Positions 9,179 to 21,592 are shown, counted from the first letter of the stretch. The stretch is 64,000 bases of DNA from Archivesica marissinica (GCA_014843695.1 CM026386.1:16517489-16581488); one strand, 5' to 3'. The notes: generated by a model from the sequence alone, not told the origin. Program-made: numbers and translations.

Positions 9179-12100
9179 TATGATACAGCAGTCACTAGTA
9201 TTATCTATATACGGAGATGCAGCTATGATACAGCAGGCACTAGTATATACGGAGATGCAGCTATGATACAGCAGGCACTAGTATATACGGAGATGCAGCT
9301 ATGATACAGCAGACACTAGTATATACGGAGATGCAGCTATGATACATCAGGCACTAGTAATTACGGAGATGCAGCTATGATACAGCAGTCACTAGTATTA
9401 TCTATATACGGAGATGCAGCTATGATACAGCAGGCACTAGTATATATGGAGATGCAGCTATGATACAGCAGGCACTAGTATATACGGAGATGCAGCTATG
9501 ATACAGCAGGCACTAGTATATACGGAGATGCAGCTATGATACAGCAGGCACTAGTATATACGGAGATGCAGCTATGATACAGCAGACACTAGTATATACG
9601 GAGATGCAGCTATGATACATCAGGCACTAGTAATTACGGAGATGCAGCTATGATACAGCAGTCACTAGTATTATCTATATACGGAGATGCAGCTATGATA
9701 CAGCAGGCACTAGTATATATGGAGATGCAGCTATGATACAGCAGGCACTAGTATATACGGAGATGCAGCTATGATACAGCAGGCACTAGTATTATCTATA
9801 TACGGAGATGCAGCTATGATACAGCAGGCACTAGTATATATGGAGATGCAGCTATGATACAGCAGGCACTAGTATATACGGAGATGCAGCTATGATACAG
9901 CAGGCACTAGTATATACGGAGATGCAGCTATGATACAGCAGGCACTAGTATATACGGAGATGCAGCTATGATACAGCAGTCACTAGTATATATGGAGATG
10001 CAGCTATGATACAGCAGGCACTAGTATATACGGAGATGCAGCTATGATACAGCAGTCACTAGTATATACGGAGATGCAGCTATGATACAGCAGTCACTAG
10101 TATATACGGAGATGCAGCTATGATACAGCAGGCACTAGTATATACGGAGATGCAGCTATCGCACAGCAGGCACTAGTATATACGGAGATGCAGCTATGAT
10201 ACAGCAGTCACTAGTATATACGGAGATGCAGCTATGATACAGCAGGCACTAGTATATACGGAGATGCAGCTATGACACAGCAGGCACTAGTATATACGGA
10301 GATGCAGCTATGATACAGCAGGCACTAGTATATATGGAGATGCAGCTATGATACAGCAGGCACTAGTATATACGGAGATGCAGCTATGATACAGCAGTCA
10401 CTAGTATATATGGAGATGCAGCTATGATACAGCAGGCACTAGTATATATGGAGATGCAGCTATGATACAGCAGGCACTAGTATATACGGAGATGCAGCTA
10501 TCGCACAGCAGGCACTAGTATATACGGAGATGCAGCTATCGCACAGCAGGCACTAGTATATACGGAGATGCAGCTATGATACAGCAGGCACTAGTATATA
10601 CGGAGATGCAGCTATGATACAGCAGTCACTAGTATATACGGAGATGCAGCTATGATACAGCAGACACTAGTATATACGGAGATGCAGCTATGATACATCA
10701 GACACTAGTATATATGGAGATGCAGCTATGATACAGCAGACACTAGTATATACGGAGATGCAGCTATGATACAGCAGACACTAGTATATATGGAGATGCA
10801 GCTATGATACAGCAGGCACTAGTATATATGGAGATGCAGCTATGATACAGCAGACACTAGTATATATGGAGATGCAGCTATGATACAGCAGTTACTAGTA
10901 TATACAGAGATGCAGCTATGATACAGCAGGCACTAGTATATACAGAGATGCAGCTATGGTACAGCAGGCACTAGTATATACAGAGATGCAGCTATGATAC
11001 AGCAGGCACTAGTATATACGGAGATGCAGCTATGATACAGCAGGCACTAGTATATACGGAGATGCAGCTATGATACAGCAGGCACTAGTATATACGGAGA
11101 TGCAGCTATGATACAGCAGACACTAGTATATACGGAGATGCAGCTATGATACAGCAGTCACTAGTATATACGGAGATGCAGCTATGATACAGCAGGCACT
11201 AGTATATACGGAGATGCAGCTATGATACAGCAGTCACTAGTATATACGGAGATGCAGCTATGATACAGCAGTCACTAGTATATATGGAGATGCAGCTATG
11301 ATACAGCAGGCACTAGTATATACGGAGATGCAGCTATCGCACAGCAGGCACTAGTATATACGGAGATGCAGCTATGATACAGCAGTCACTAGTATATACG
11401 GAGATGCAGCTATGATACAGCAGGCACTAGTATATACGGAGATGCAGCTATGACACAGCAGGCACTAGTATATACGGAGATGCAGCTATGATACAGCAGA
11501 CACTAGTATATATGGAGATGCAGCTATGATACAGCAGGCACTAGTATATACGAAGATGCAGCTATGATACAGCAGTCACTAGTATATACGGAGATGCAGC
11601 TATGATACAGCAGGCACTAGTATATATGGAGATGCAGCTATGATACAGCAGGCACTAGTATATACGGAGATGCAGCTATCGCACAGCAGGCACTAGTATA
11701 TACGGAGATGCAGCTATCGCACAGCAGGCACTAGTATATACGGAGATGCAGCTATGATACAGCAGGCACTAGTATATACGGAGATGCAGCTATGATACAG
11801 CAGTCACTAGTATATACGGAGATGCAGCTATGATACAGCAGACACTAGTATATACGGAGATGCAGCTATGATACATCAGACACTAGTATATATGGAGATG
11901 CAGCTATGATACAGCAGACACTAGTATATACAGAGATGCAGCTATGATACAGCAGGCACTAGTATATACGGAGATGCAGCTATGACACAGCAGGCACTAG
12001 TATATACGGAGATGCAGCTATGATACAGCAGACACTAGTATATATGGAGATGCAGCTATGATACAGCAGGCACTAGTATATATGGAGATGCAGCTATGAT

Positions 12101-14057
12101 ACAGCAGACACTAGTATATATGGAGATGCAGCTATGATACAGCAGTTACTAGTATATACAGAGATGCAGCTATGATACAGCAGGCACTAGTATATACAGA
12201 GATGCAGCTATGATACAGCAGGCACTAGTATATACGGAGATGCAGCTATGATACAGCAGACACTAGTATATATGGAGATGCAGCTACGATACAGCAGTCA
12301 CTAGTATATATGGAGATGCAGCTATGATACAACAGGCACTAGTATATACGGAGATGCAGCTATGATACAGCAGGCACTAGTGTATACAGAGATGCAGCTA
12401 TGGCACAGCAGGCACTAGTATATACAGAGATGCAGCTATGATACAGCAGGCACTAGTATATATGGAGATGCAGCTATGATACAGCAGACACTAGTATATA
12501 TGGAGATGCAGCTATGATACAGCAGACACTAGTATATATGGAGATGCAGCTACGATACAGCAGTCACTAGTATATATGGAGATGCAGCTATGATACAGCA
12601 GGCACTAGTATATACGGAGATGCAGCTATGATACAGCAGGCACTAGTATATATGGAGATGCAGCTATGGCACAGCAGGCACTAGTATATACAGAGATGCA
12701 GCTATGATACAGCAGGCACTAGTATATATGGAGATGCAGCTATGATACAGCAGGCACTAGTATATACGGAGATGCAGCTATCGCACAGCAGGCACTAGTA
12801 TATACGGAGATGCAGCTATCGCACAGCAGGCACTAGTATATACGGAGATGCAGCTATGATACAGCAGGCACTAGTATATACGGAGATGCAGCTATGATAC
12901 AGCAGTCACTAGTATATACGGAGATGCAGCTATGATACAGCAGACACTAGTATATACGGAGATGCAGCTATGATACATCAGACACTAGTATATATGGAGA
13001 TGCAGCTATGATACAGCAGACACTAGTATATACAGAGATGCAGCTATGATACAGCAGGCACTAGTATATACGGAGATGCAGCTATGACACAGCAGGCACT
13101 AGTATATACAGAGATGCAGCTATGATACAGCAGACACTAGTATATATGGAGATGCAGCTATGATACAGCAGGCACTAGTATATATGGAGATGCAGCTATG
13201 ATACAGCAGACACTAGTATATATGGAGATGCAGCTATGATACAGCAGTTACTAGTATATACGGAGATGCAGCTATGATACAGCAGGCACTAGTATATACA
13301 GAGATGCAGCTATGGCACAGCAGGCACTAGTATATACAGAGATGCAGCTATGATACAGCAGGCACTAGTATATACGGAGATGCAGCTATGATACAGCAGA
13401 CACTAGTATATATGGAGATGCAGCTAGATACAGCAGCACTAGTATATATGGAGATGCAGCTACGATACAGCAGTCACTAGTATATATGGAGATGCAGCTA
13501 TGATACAGCAGGCACTAGTATATACGGAGATGCAGCTATGATACAGCAGTCACTAGTATATACAGAGATGCAGCTATGGCACAGCAGGCACTAGTATATA
13601 CAGAGATGCAGCTATGATACAGCAGGCACTAGTATATATGGAGATGCAGCTATGATACAGCAGACACTAGTATATATGGAGATGCAGCTATGATACAGCA
13701 GACACTAGTATATATGGAGATGCAGCTACGATACAGCAGTCACTAGTATATATGGAGATGCAGCTATGATACAGCAGGCACTAGTATATACGGAGATGCA
13801 GCTATGATACAGCAGGCACTAGTATATACAGAGATGCAGCTATGGCACAGCAGGCACTAGTATATACAGAGATGCAGCTATGATACAGCAGGCACTAGTA
13901 TATATGGAGATGCAGCTATGATACAGCAGACACTAGTATATATGGAGATGCAGCTATGATACAGCAGGCACTAGTATATAGGGAGATGCAGCTATGATAC
14001 AGCAGGCACTAGTATATACGGAGATGCAGCTATGATACAGCAGACACTAGTATATAC
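9179..14057. repeat. 38-bp satellite, ~128 copies, higher-order
   Basis: The largest array in the window: 4.9 kb of a 38-bp unit (TATGATACAGCAGGCACTAG and TATATACGGAGATGCAGC). Variable positions include GGCAC/GTCAC/GACAC, ACGG/ATGG/ACAG and GATAC/CGCAC/GGCAC. Marker variants recur at long range: GATACATCAGACAC is at 10692, 11870 and 12972, and a doubled TATCGCACAG block starts at 10499, 11678 and 12779. The spacings are about 1178 and 1102 bp, or 31 and 29 units. This shows higher-order repeats. The first units also have longer TATTATCTATATACGG variants. Confidence 0.97.
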
Positions 14058-14080
14058 TATCTATCAGAGACTATCTATTA

Positions 14081-14830
14081 TTTACATTGGCAAGTCTCTC
14101 GGTGGCAAGTCTCCTGGTGGCAAGTCTCCCAGTGTATTATTTACAGTGGCAAGTCTCCCGGTGTACTATTTAGTGGCAAGTCTCCCGGTGTACTATTTAC
14201 AGTGGCAAGTCTCCCGGTGTATTATTTACAGTGGCAAGTCTCCCGGTGTACTATTTACAGTGGCAAGTCTCCCGGTGTACTATTTACAGTGGCAAGTCTC
14301 CCGGTGTATTATTTACAGTGGCAAGTCTCCCGGTGTATTATTTACAGTGGCAAGTCTCCCAGTGTACTATTTACAGTGGCAAGTCTCCCAGTGTACTATT
14401 TACAGTTGCAAGTCTCCCAGTGTACTATTTACAGTGGCAAGTCTCCCGGTGTACTATTTACAGTGGCAAGTCTCCCAGTGTACTATTTACATTGGCAAGT
14501 CTCCCAGTGTACTATTTACAGTGGCAAGTCTCCCGGTGTACTATTTACATTGGCAAGTCTCCCAGTGTACTATTTACAGTGGCAAGTCTCCCAGTGTACT
14601 ATTTACAGTGGTAAGTCTCCCGGTGTACTATTTACATTGGCAAGTCTCCCGGTGTACTATTTACAGTGGTAAGTCTCCCAGTGGCAAGTCTCCCGGTGTA
14701 CTATTTACATTGGCAAGTCTCCCAGTGTACTATTTACAGTGGCAAGTCTCCCAGTGTACTATTTACAGTGGCAAGTCTCCCAGTGTACTATTTACATTGG
14801 CAAGTCTCCCGGTGTACTATTTACATTGGT
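14081..14830. repeat. 29-bp satellite
   Basis: About 26 units of GTGGCAAGTCTCCCGGTGTA plus CTATTTACA. The array starts 24 bp after the 38-bp satellite and ends at a C run (14831-14840). Because 29 is not a multiple of three, the same peptide cycles through all three frames, giving several overlapping open frames of up to 266 codons. These are artefacts of the repeat. Confidence 0.96.
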
Positions 14831-14840
14831 AATCCCCCCC

Positions 14841-16311
14841 CCCTCACACCGGTGCTTTATTCACTGCGGCTATATTCCAGTATATTAGGTTCCGCTGTAA
14901 TAATCTGCCTCTTGCATCGGATTATCAGGAGCTGGAACTATATATATTTTCAACAGTAGATTTGCCAAACTGTACTAAAAACCCATCATGAGCACTAGAT
15001 ATACATTGCACACCAGGCGGTACCTAAGATAAATGTTGTTTCTTTCCCTGTGTTGGCACTAGGACTTTACTAGAGCCACGCACAACATTCAAAATACATT
15101 GATACAGCTCCTAATGTATTTAGTAATGTAAATTTAATGTTAAACACTTGCTAGATATTATCATGATCTATATAAGTTGTCAAACTGGGAGAGGTGCTCT
15201 CAAGAGAAATTGGGAATTGCTATTATCAGTGCATATAACCTGTATCCAACTAATGTCTGGAGTATTCCCTCCATATTCCCCTCTGGTGTTAATCTTGGCT
15301 TATTTCTTTACAAAAAGTGCCCCAAAACAAAAATGATGAATAATTGGACTTCAGAAGTTGTTGACAATTTACATCAATTTTGATTTAAATATCTTTTATC
15401 TCGGTTTATATTAAGGTTAATTTGATTTATCTTTTATTTCGAAACACATTTTTCAGGATGTTTTTGTTCTACTTGACAGTCAAGAATATAATTATTATGC
15501 TTCCCCCCTACTTCCCTCCCCAAGATAAAATCTCAGCTTATTCGAAATAGTAATAAAAATAAGCACATTTTTTTTTATAAATACTAAATTACTAAATATA
15601 AAATAAAAATATTTCTATAAATAAATATTCATTGTTGAAATGGGAATTCCGGATTCCCTCAATTATTCTGTTACATTATTATTAGTTTGGCGTTGTTCGT
15701 CCGCGTGTCCTTCCGCCTGGTGACCTGGATCAAAATTGGGCGTGGCCTGGGGTCAAGTAGGGGTGAACGAACTATTACATTTGACCGAATAAAGTCATAT
15801 ATCAAATCTATGGTGGAATTTTGTCGAAATGAAATCACACGATTTCTTCTTCTCACGAATCGATCAGTCAATGGTCAAGAAGCTCTACCTGTATGGTCCT
15901 TAGGTGAAGCCATTCAAATGTTGTTAAAATAAAGTTGCCTTAAAGATCCATCCAAGATGGCCACCATCTAAAAATAGCACACAATCTTCAAAAATCTTCA
16001 TCTCAATAACTACCAAGCATAGTAATAATGATCGATGTTCAATGCCTTTTCAAAATTGTTAAAATTGCGACAACGGGGTCAAAAATGGAAGTGGCCTATG
16101 AGGTGATACCATTTCAGATTTATTCAAATGCAGGTTGTCGCAAATAAAAGATGGCCACCGTCTAAAAACAACACAAATTCTTCAACAATCTTTTCACTAA
16201 TCAACAGTCTGATTTTTGCAACATTTGGTAGGATTGATCGATGGCACAGTGCTCTCTTACAATGATGTTGCAATTGTGACCCGGGGTCAGCGATATAAGG
16301 CCATTATTATG
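14841..16311. other. Mostly single-copy, diverged internal duplication
   Basis: No gene recognised. Two diverged copies of a segment lie at about 15949 and 16139, each with AAGATGGCCACC then TCTAAAAA, ACACAA and TCTTCAA in the same order. They could be a local duplication or part of an unrecognised dispersed element. Short frames around 15148-15932 have no recognisable domain. Confidence 0.5.
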
Positions 16312-16583
16312 GTGTGTGTGTTTTACGTTTACCCATATGAGCGACACCTCCTGAAGAGATTAGTCATTTTAGATTTTTGGAGGATAGTGCAATGATACAG
16401 ACAGAGACACATTCCAGAGTCTCCTCTGGTTCTTTTACGTGCACGGTGTAAAGCACCGACACAAGACCTCGGTTTAACGACCCATCTGAAAGACTGTTAA
16501 TTTTATTAGGGTCAGACTGGGGATCGAACCTGCGATCCCTGGATTACCAGTCCAGCGTGTTAACCACTGGACTACAGATCCGT
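16312..16583 (-). mobile_element. SINE-B with an internal tail deletion
   Basis: Minus-strand SINE-B, head to tail, but missing about 20 bp (the ACCGGTAGCGACGATAAAT segment) so that GGGTAAACGTAAAACACAC follows CGCTCATAT. Box A and box B are intact. Confidence 0.92.
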
Positions 16584-17055
16584 AGGCCCTTTTGTTTGAT
16601 TTTTCAATGGAATGATACTGCTTGGCATATGCTTGGGTATGCACCTGACACATGCAATGAAAACCAGAAGATATTGTAGATGATGATAATTATCTAGCTA
16701 GTTAGCCATCATTAATTTGCCATTACCAAGAAGTTTCTTAAGATTATCAATGATTATAGAAAATGCTTCAAAGAAAACCGTTTGCCAAGAAATGCTAAAT
16801 TTCATGCATTTAGTAGCTTTGTTTAAAAAAAGCAGCGCTGAGACAGAATTCTTAGAACTTTTCAAAAGTTCTCTATAAATGAAAAGATTTCTACAGAATT
16901 GGATGTTTTCGTTTTCAGAGTGACACCTTCTGCAACACAATACAACAGCTTGTATGTGACTGAAAAGTTGATGCTAGGACATCCAAATGACAAAGTAACA
17001 ACTCGCATTCAATTATTGAATAGATTCTTATGTTCCGTTATATCAAATGTTCGCA
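16584..17055. other. Single-copy stretch with one exon-like segment
   Basis: At 16919-16994 an open stretch follows a pyrimidine-rich TTTTCGTTTTCAG, which looks like a splice acceptor, and ends before GTAACA, a weak donor. The translation has normal composition (it includes NSLYVTEKLMLGHPND), unlike the satellite frames. I do not recognise the family. Without flanking exons this is only a weak candidate. Confidence 0.25.
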
Positions 17056-17345
17056 GTGTGTGTTTTTACGTTTATTTATCATTGCTACCGGTTGCCCATA
17101 TGAACGACTCCTCCTGAAGAGATTAGTTATTTTAGATTTTGGAGGATAGTGCAATGATACAGACAGAGACCCATTCCAGAATCTCCTCTGGTTCTTTTAC
17201 GTGCACGGTGTAAAGCACCGACACGAGACCTCGGTTTAACGACCCATCTGAAAGACTTAATTGTATTAGGGCCAGACGGGGGGGGATCGAACCTGCGATC
17301 CCTGGATTACCAGTCCAGCGTGTTACCACTGGACTACAGATCCGT
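17056..17345 (-). mobile_element. SINE-B, full length
   Basis: On the minus strand: head GGATCTGTAGTCCAGTGG, box B GCAGGTTCGATCC, body and AAACGTAAAAACACACA tail. Its head is included in the tandem duplication at 17263-17466. Confidence 0.93.
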
Positions 17346-17466
17346 CCATGTTTGCAGTAAGGACAGTATTAGGGTCAGACGGGGGGATCGAACCTGCGAT
17401 CCCTGGATTACCAGTCCAGCGTGTTACCACTGGACTACAGATCCGTCCATGTTTGCAGTAAGGACA
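17263..17466. repeat. Tandem duplication of SINE-B head plus flank
   Basis: The SINE head together with the adjacent non-SINE ATGTTTGCAGTAAGGACAGT appears twice, 101-103 bp apart (17263 and 17366). The copies are nearly identical apart from the G run. It is a recent local duplication including flank, so not a second insertion. Confidence 0.92.
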
Positions 17467-17567
17467 GTATTTTGTTATATCCTGCTTTTGTGACATTACC
17501 ATTTGTAAATTACCTCCCTTTAATGGGATATTTGAGCAAAATCACCAATAACTCTGTAAATGGTGGT

Positions 17568-17814
17568 TTAACCCATTTCATTCTGGATATATTTAAAGGC
17601 TTTTGCAAACAACATAGATCCAGATCAGCCGCAGCGTGACGCTGCGTGCTGATCAGGATCTATGTTGTTTGCTGCATAGCCAAGTGTCTTAGCAAGATCA
17701 TCTGAATAGCAAACAGCATAGATCCTGATCAGACGGCACGTTCCATGGCGGTTGATCTGGCTCTATATTCCTTGCAGATACCGTTTGAACGGTATCCAGA
17801 ATGAAATGGGTTAA
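17568..17814. mobile_element. F1 foldback MITE, inverted copy
   Basis: Same element as 4284-4530 in opposite orientation, with identical 20-bp ends (TTAACCCATTTCATTCTGGA) and nearly the same interior. Length 247 bp in both copies. The high identity suggests recent mobility. Confidence 0.9.
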
Positions 17815-18126
17815 AAGGCCAGCCATTTCTGACTTATCAGACACCTTTTTTTTTTATGAACATCTTCCTGAATCCTATGCTTGTGTGCCAGGCTGGTAGG
17901 CAATCGGTAACCATTATTGGTTGGTGGCTGTTGGCTCACTAACCGGCCATATCAGAATGAACCCCTGACAAGGTTTGAACCTTCGACCTCCCGTTCCGTA
18001 ATAAAGTTCAATTTGCATATGAATTATAGTATTATTTTTTCAAGTGAAGAAAAAAAACAATGCATAAAGAGACATTAACTGACAGAGATCCTTTAAGTAG
18101 CAGCTACAAGGCCTTAAATTATGAAC
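17815..18126. other. Spacer with a weak tRNA-like trace
   Basis: On the minus strand, GGAGGTCGAAGGTTCAAACC near 17970-17990 resembles a box B region. No convincing box A or body is found. Otherwise nothing recognised. Confidence 0.3.
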
Positions 18127-18137
18127 ATCCTTTTAAA

Positions 18138-18476
18138 CGGATCTGTAGTCCAGTGGTAACACGCTGGACTGGTAATCCAGGGATCGCAGGTTCGATCCCC
18201 CGTCTGACCCTAATAAAATTAATAGTCTTTCAGATGGGACTCTAAACCGAGGTCTTGTGTCGGTGCTTTACACCGTGCACGTAAAAGGACCAGAACCGAG
18301 GTCTTTTGTCGGTACTTTACACCGTGGACGTAAAAGAACAGGAGGAGACTCTGGACTGGGTCTCTGTCCGTTTCATTGCACTATCCTCCAAAAATCTAAA
18401 ACGACTAATCTCTTCAGGAGGCGTCGCTCATATGGGCAACCGGTAGCGACGATAAATAAACGTAAAACACACACAT
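18138..18476 (+). mobile_element. SINE-B with internal duplication and clear TSD
   Basis: Full-length SINE-B with an 11-bp target-site duplication, ATCCTTTTAAA, at 18127-18137 and 18477-18487. About 47 bp of the body (ACCGAGGTCTT to CACGTAAAAG) is repeated in tandem, with several differences between the two parts. The element is therefore longer than other copies (339 against about 290 bp). Confidence 0.95.
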
Positions 18477-18487
18477 ATCCTTTTAAA

Positions 18488-19044
18488 ATTTACACTTAAT
18501 AAATCAAATTAAAAGAACTTTTAAGAAACTGAGATTTGAATATGAATTCCTCCAAGAGATATAATTTCTTTCATCAGCAATGATGTAAGATATTACACAT
18601 TTTAAAAATAATGTTTTATGGGGTTCGATTGGATCTTCAAACATTATAATCAATAAGAATCACATTATATATAAAACCATGATGATTTTATGTGTTTTGT
18701 ATTATTATGGTCTTCCTGAAAGATGGGTATCAAACTAACACTCATTTACCAACCCACAAAATGTGTTTTCCGGCACAAAATACATTTATTTACGTTTTAT
18801 GTATTTTAAAGCACGTTTTGCCTGCATCTTAATATTTATTAGAAGGGTTTTTGAGCCCTTTATAAGTTAATTGGGCGCCTATTACAGATTGTGTTCAAAA
18901 GAATAATTATTAATTTTGTCATGCGTTTTTAATGACACAATTTATGTTCTTTATTTATTTATTATTAAATGATATCATTATTATAATGTATCAATTATCA
19001 TGCAGCCAGTTAGATAATTAGTAATCAACCATACAGGTACCAGC
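18488..19044. other. AT-rich single-copy stretch
   Basis: No gene or repeat recognised. Confidence 0.6.
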
Positions 19045-19368
19045 AGCCATGCTCGCTTATAAGACAATCTCGCCTATAAGACGACCGCCCCACTACTTTG
19101 GTCCTGAAATCTGTGGGTTTTGGCATGCACTCGCATATAAGACGGGTTGATAAAATGGACACCAGACAATTGCATGCTTGGCCAGTGCAAGTTGAAGACA
19201 TTTTCAGTGTCATAATGAATTCAATTAATTTTAACAAATTAAAAATTTTTTTTTTTAAATAAAATCTTTTTAATACTTTTTTAGGACTCACCTATTAGAC
19301 GGGAAGCCACTTTGAGGCCATAAACTTGTGGTAGAAAACTCATCTTATAGGTGAGTATGGACGGAATG
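19045..19368. mobile_element. Probable MITE with TATAAGACG motifs
   Basis: Both ends carry related motifs: CGCTTATAAGACAATC, CGCCTATAAGACGACC and GCATATAAGACGGG on the left; CACCTATTAGACGGG and, inverted, CTCACCTATAAGATGAG on the right. This looks like a degenerate terminal inverted repeat element with an AT-rich centre. Family uncertain. Confidence 0.5.
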
Positions 19369-19373
19369 TGCAA

Positions 19374-19533
19374 ACAACATAGATCCAGATCAACTGCGTA
19401 ATGCCGCATTGGATCAGGATCTATGTTGTTTGCTATTCAGACAAGTGTTTTAGTTCCACTATCCAAATAGCAAACATCATAGAGCCTGATCAGACGGCAC
19501 AGAGCCTGGCTGTATGCTGTTTGCAAAAGCGAC
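19374..19533. mobile_element. Foldback core related to F1, F2 and F5
   Basis: Contains GCAAACAACATAGATCCAGA near the left end, GGATCTATGTTGTTTGCTAT in the middle and GCTGTTTGCAAAAGCGAC at the right. The core is the same as in F1 and F5, but clear TTAACCC ends are missing. Probably a truncated or recombined member. Confidence 0.65.
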
Positions 19534-19876
19534 TAGATTTAGGTTAATATACTATTATATTTCCATACAACCGACAGCCATTTAGCTATCATGCAGTGGA
19601 TAAGTAGTCGCCATATCTATCCCACCTCCATAGATATTACTGGGACTACATAGAGATTTAGGTTAATATACTATTATATTTCCATACAAACGACAGCCAT
19701 TTAGCTATCATGCAGTGGATAAGTAGTCGCCATATCTATCCCCACCTCCATAGATATTACTGGGATTCCATGAGATCCTGGCCTTTATTATGAACATTGG
19801 TTTTGCTACTACATTGTCAATGTATGTCGTATTGGTAATGGCGTCAAAAGGTGCTCCTAGGAGAGAAAGGGTTAAT
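19534..19876. mobile_element. F4 foldback element with duplicated interior
   Basis: Interior units starting AGATTTAGGTTAATATAC occur at 19535 and 19654 (period 119). The distal part has ACATTGTCAATGTATGTCGT and ends GAGAAAGGGTTAA. Closely related to the cluster at 55478-56083 and, in reverse, 41307-41664. Confidence 0.8.
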
Positions 19877-19930
19877 CAAGCATACAGAATGATTGTAATA
19901 ATGTTTTTCTTTCACTGTTTTTGCTCATTG

Positions 19931-20774
19931 TAACCCTTTCCCACATAGGAGCACTTCTTGACGACATTAACAATACCACATACATTAACCCTTTCCCACA
20001 TAGGAGCACTTCTTGACGACATTAACAATACCACATACATTAACCCTTTCCCACATAGGAGCACTTCTTGACGACATTAACAATACCACATACATTAACC
20101 CTTTCCCACATAGGAGCACTTCTTGACGACATTAACAATACCACATACAGTCGACAATGTAGTAGCTAGCCATGCCAACACTCATACCAGCAACCAGAAT
20201 CTCGTAGTGCCACATCTATGGAGGTAGGATAGATATCCATGGCTGCTTATCCACTAGATGTTTGGCATATTAACTAGATGTTTGACTTATCCACTAGTTG
20301 TTTGACTTATCCACTAGATGTTTGGCTTATCCACTAGATGTTTGGCTTATCCACTAGATGTTTGACTTATCCACTAGATGTTTGGCGTATCCACTAGTAT
20401 ATACTAGATGTTTGACTTATCCACTAGATGTTTGGCTTATCTACTAGATGTTTGACTTATCCACTAGATGTTTGACTTATCTACTAGATGTTTGGCGTAT
20501 CCACTAGTATATACTAGATGTTTGGCTTATCCACTAGATGTTTGGCTTATCTATCCACTAGATGTTTGGCGTATCCACTAGTATATACTAGATGTTTGAC
20601 TCATCCACTAGATGTTTGGCTTATCTACTAGATGTTTGACTTATCCACTAGATGTTTGGCTCATCCACTAGATGTTTGGCTCATCCACTAGATGTTTGAC
20701 TTATCTGCTAGATGTTTGATAGCTAAATGGTTGTATGTAAGTATGGAGATATAGTAGTATTTTAGCCTAAATCT
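19931..20774. mobile_element. F4 foldback element carrying two tandem expansions
   Basis: An inverted F4 copy. Its end (TAACCCTTTCCCACATAGGA onward) is repeated four times at 19931, 19986, 20041 and 20096 with period 55. The normal F4 order then follows (GACAATGTAGTAGC, CCAGAATCTC, GGATAGATAT, GCTTATCCACTA). At that point the 20-bp array at 20245-20719 starts, and F4 resumes with GATAGCTAAATGG and ends with CCTAAATCT. Confidence 0.85.
20245..20719. repeat. 20-bp satellite inside the F4 element
   Basis: About 23 units of CCACTAGATGTTTGGCTTAT, with GACTTAT/GGCGTAT variants and a recurring longer unit containing CCACTAGTATATACTAGATG. It lies exactly where other F4 copies have one GCTTATCCACTGCATGATAG-like segment, so the satellite seems to have grown from the MITE's own sequence. 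Confidence 0.92.
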
Positions 20775-20788
20775 GGCAAAGAGCTATA

Positions 20789-20949
20789 CAGTGAAACCTG
20801 TGTTAGTGATCACCTCTATTAAGCAGCCAACCTGTATTAAGCAGCCAGTTTCCAGATTCCCAATATGTTGTTTTGCTATTCATTTGATCTCTATTAAGCA
20901 GACACCTTTTGTTATTCCATTGGCTGGCTGCTTAAGACAGGTTTCACTG
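20789..20949. mobile_element. T1 MITE, Tigger/pogo-like ends
   Basis: Starts CAGTGAAACCTGTGTTAGTG and ends CTTAAGACAGGTTTCACTG: imperfect terminal inverted repeats beginning CAGT, with TA immediately to the left. The interior contains AAGCAGCC motifs in both orientations (TTAAGCAGCCAGTTTCCAG, TGGCTGGCTGCTTAAG). CAGT ends and TA target sites fit the Tc1/mariner/pogo group (inference). Confidence 0.85.
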
Positions 20950-21033
20950 TCTTATCATTGTTAGGTTTGGTGTCCATCTTCCCATTAAAGGACAGGAATC
21001 CAACACAGAAGTGTACATTGTCCTTCTTATATT

Positions 21034-21186
21034 TCCTGGACAGGCTTTGCCGACCTAAACCTCTGCTAAGCAATGTGTGTAGGTGCCTCAATCAGAGACA
21101 ATGCATACTTGCCGTGACCGAGCATTGAACCAGGCACCCCTCAATTCCCAAATGTGACGCTCTACCACTACACCATAGACTGGACC
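21034..21186 (-). mobile_element. SINE-E, degenerate tRNA-derived copy
   Basis: On the minus strand there is a box A-like TGGTGTAGTGGTAGAGCG and a box B-like GGTTCAATGCTC, followed by GAGGCACCTACACACATTGC. The last stretch resembles the element at 61487. Old and diverged; the family name is provisional. Confidence 0.5.
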
Positions 21187-21214
21187 CTCTGTGTACTGCT
21201 TCAAAAACGTCTTC

Positions 21215-21592
21215 AGTTATTGACTGATTTAGCCGAGTCTTCATTTCTTGACGGATTTAGCCGAGTCTTCATTTCTTGACGGCTTTAGCCGAGTCTTCAT
21301 TTCTTGACGGATTTAGCCGAGTCTTCATTTCTTGACGGATTTAGCAGAGTCTGCAGTTCTTGACAGATTTAGCCGAGTCTTCATTTCTTGACGGATTTAG
21401 CAGAGTCTGCAGTTCTTGACAGATTTAGCCGAGTCTTCATTTCTTGACAGATTTAGCCGAGTCTTCATTTCTTGGTGGCTTTAGCCGAGTCTTCATGTCT
21501 TGACGAATTTAGCCGAGTCTTCATTTCTTGACAAATTAGCCGAGTCGGATTTAGCCAAATCTTCATTTCTTGGGATTTAGCCTTTGAGTGAA
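21215..21592. repeat. 28-bp satellite
   Basis: About 13 units of GACGGATTTAGCCGAGTCTT plus CATTTCTT, with AGCAGAGTCTGCAGTTCTTG variants alternating in the middle. Units become irregular at the right end. Confidence 0.93.

Noticed and set aside
9179..14057. CRISPR-like array
   Set aside because: There are no distinct spacers: the whole 38 bp repeats. The context is eukaryotic.
14032..14832. Overlapping open frames of up to 266 codons
   Set aside because: All arise from the 29-bp satellite read in successive frames; the same peptide appears in each.
15687..15932. Frame of 81 codons
   Set aside because: An overlapping frame of 66 codons exists on the other strand and no domain is recognised.
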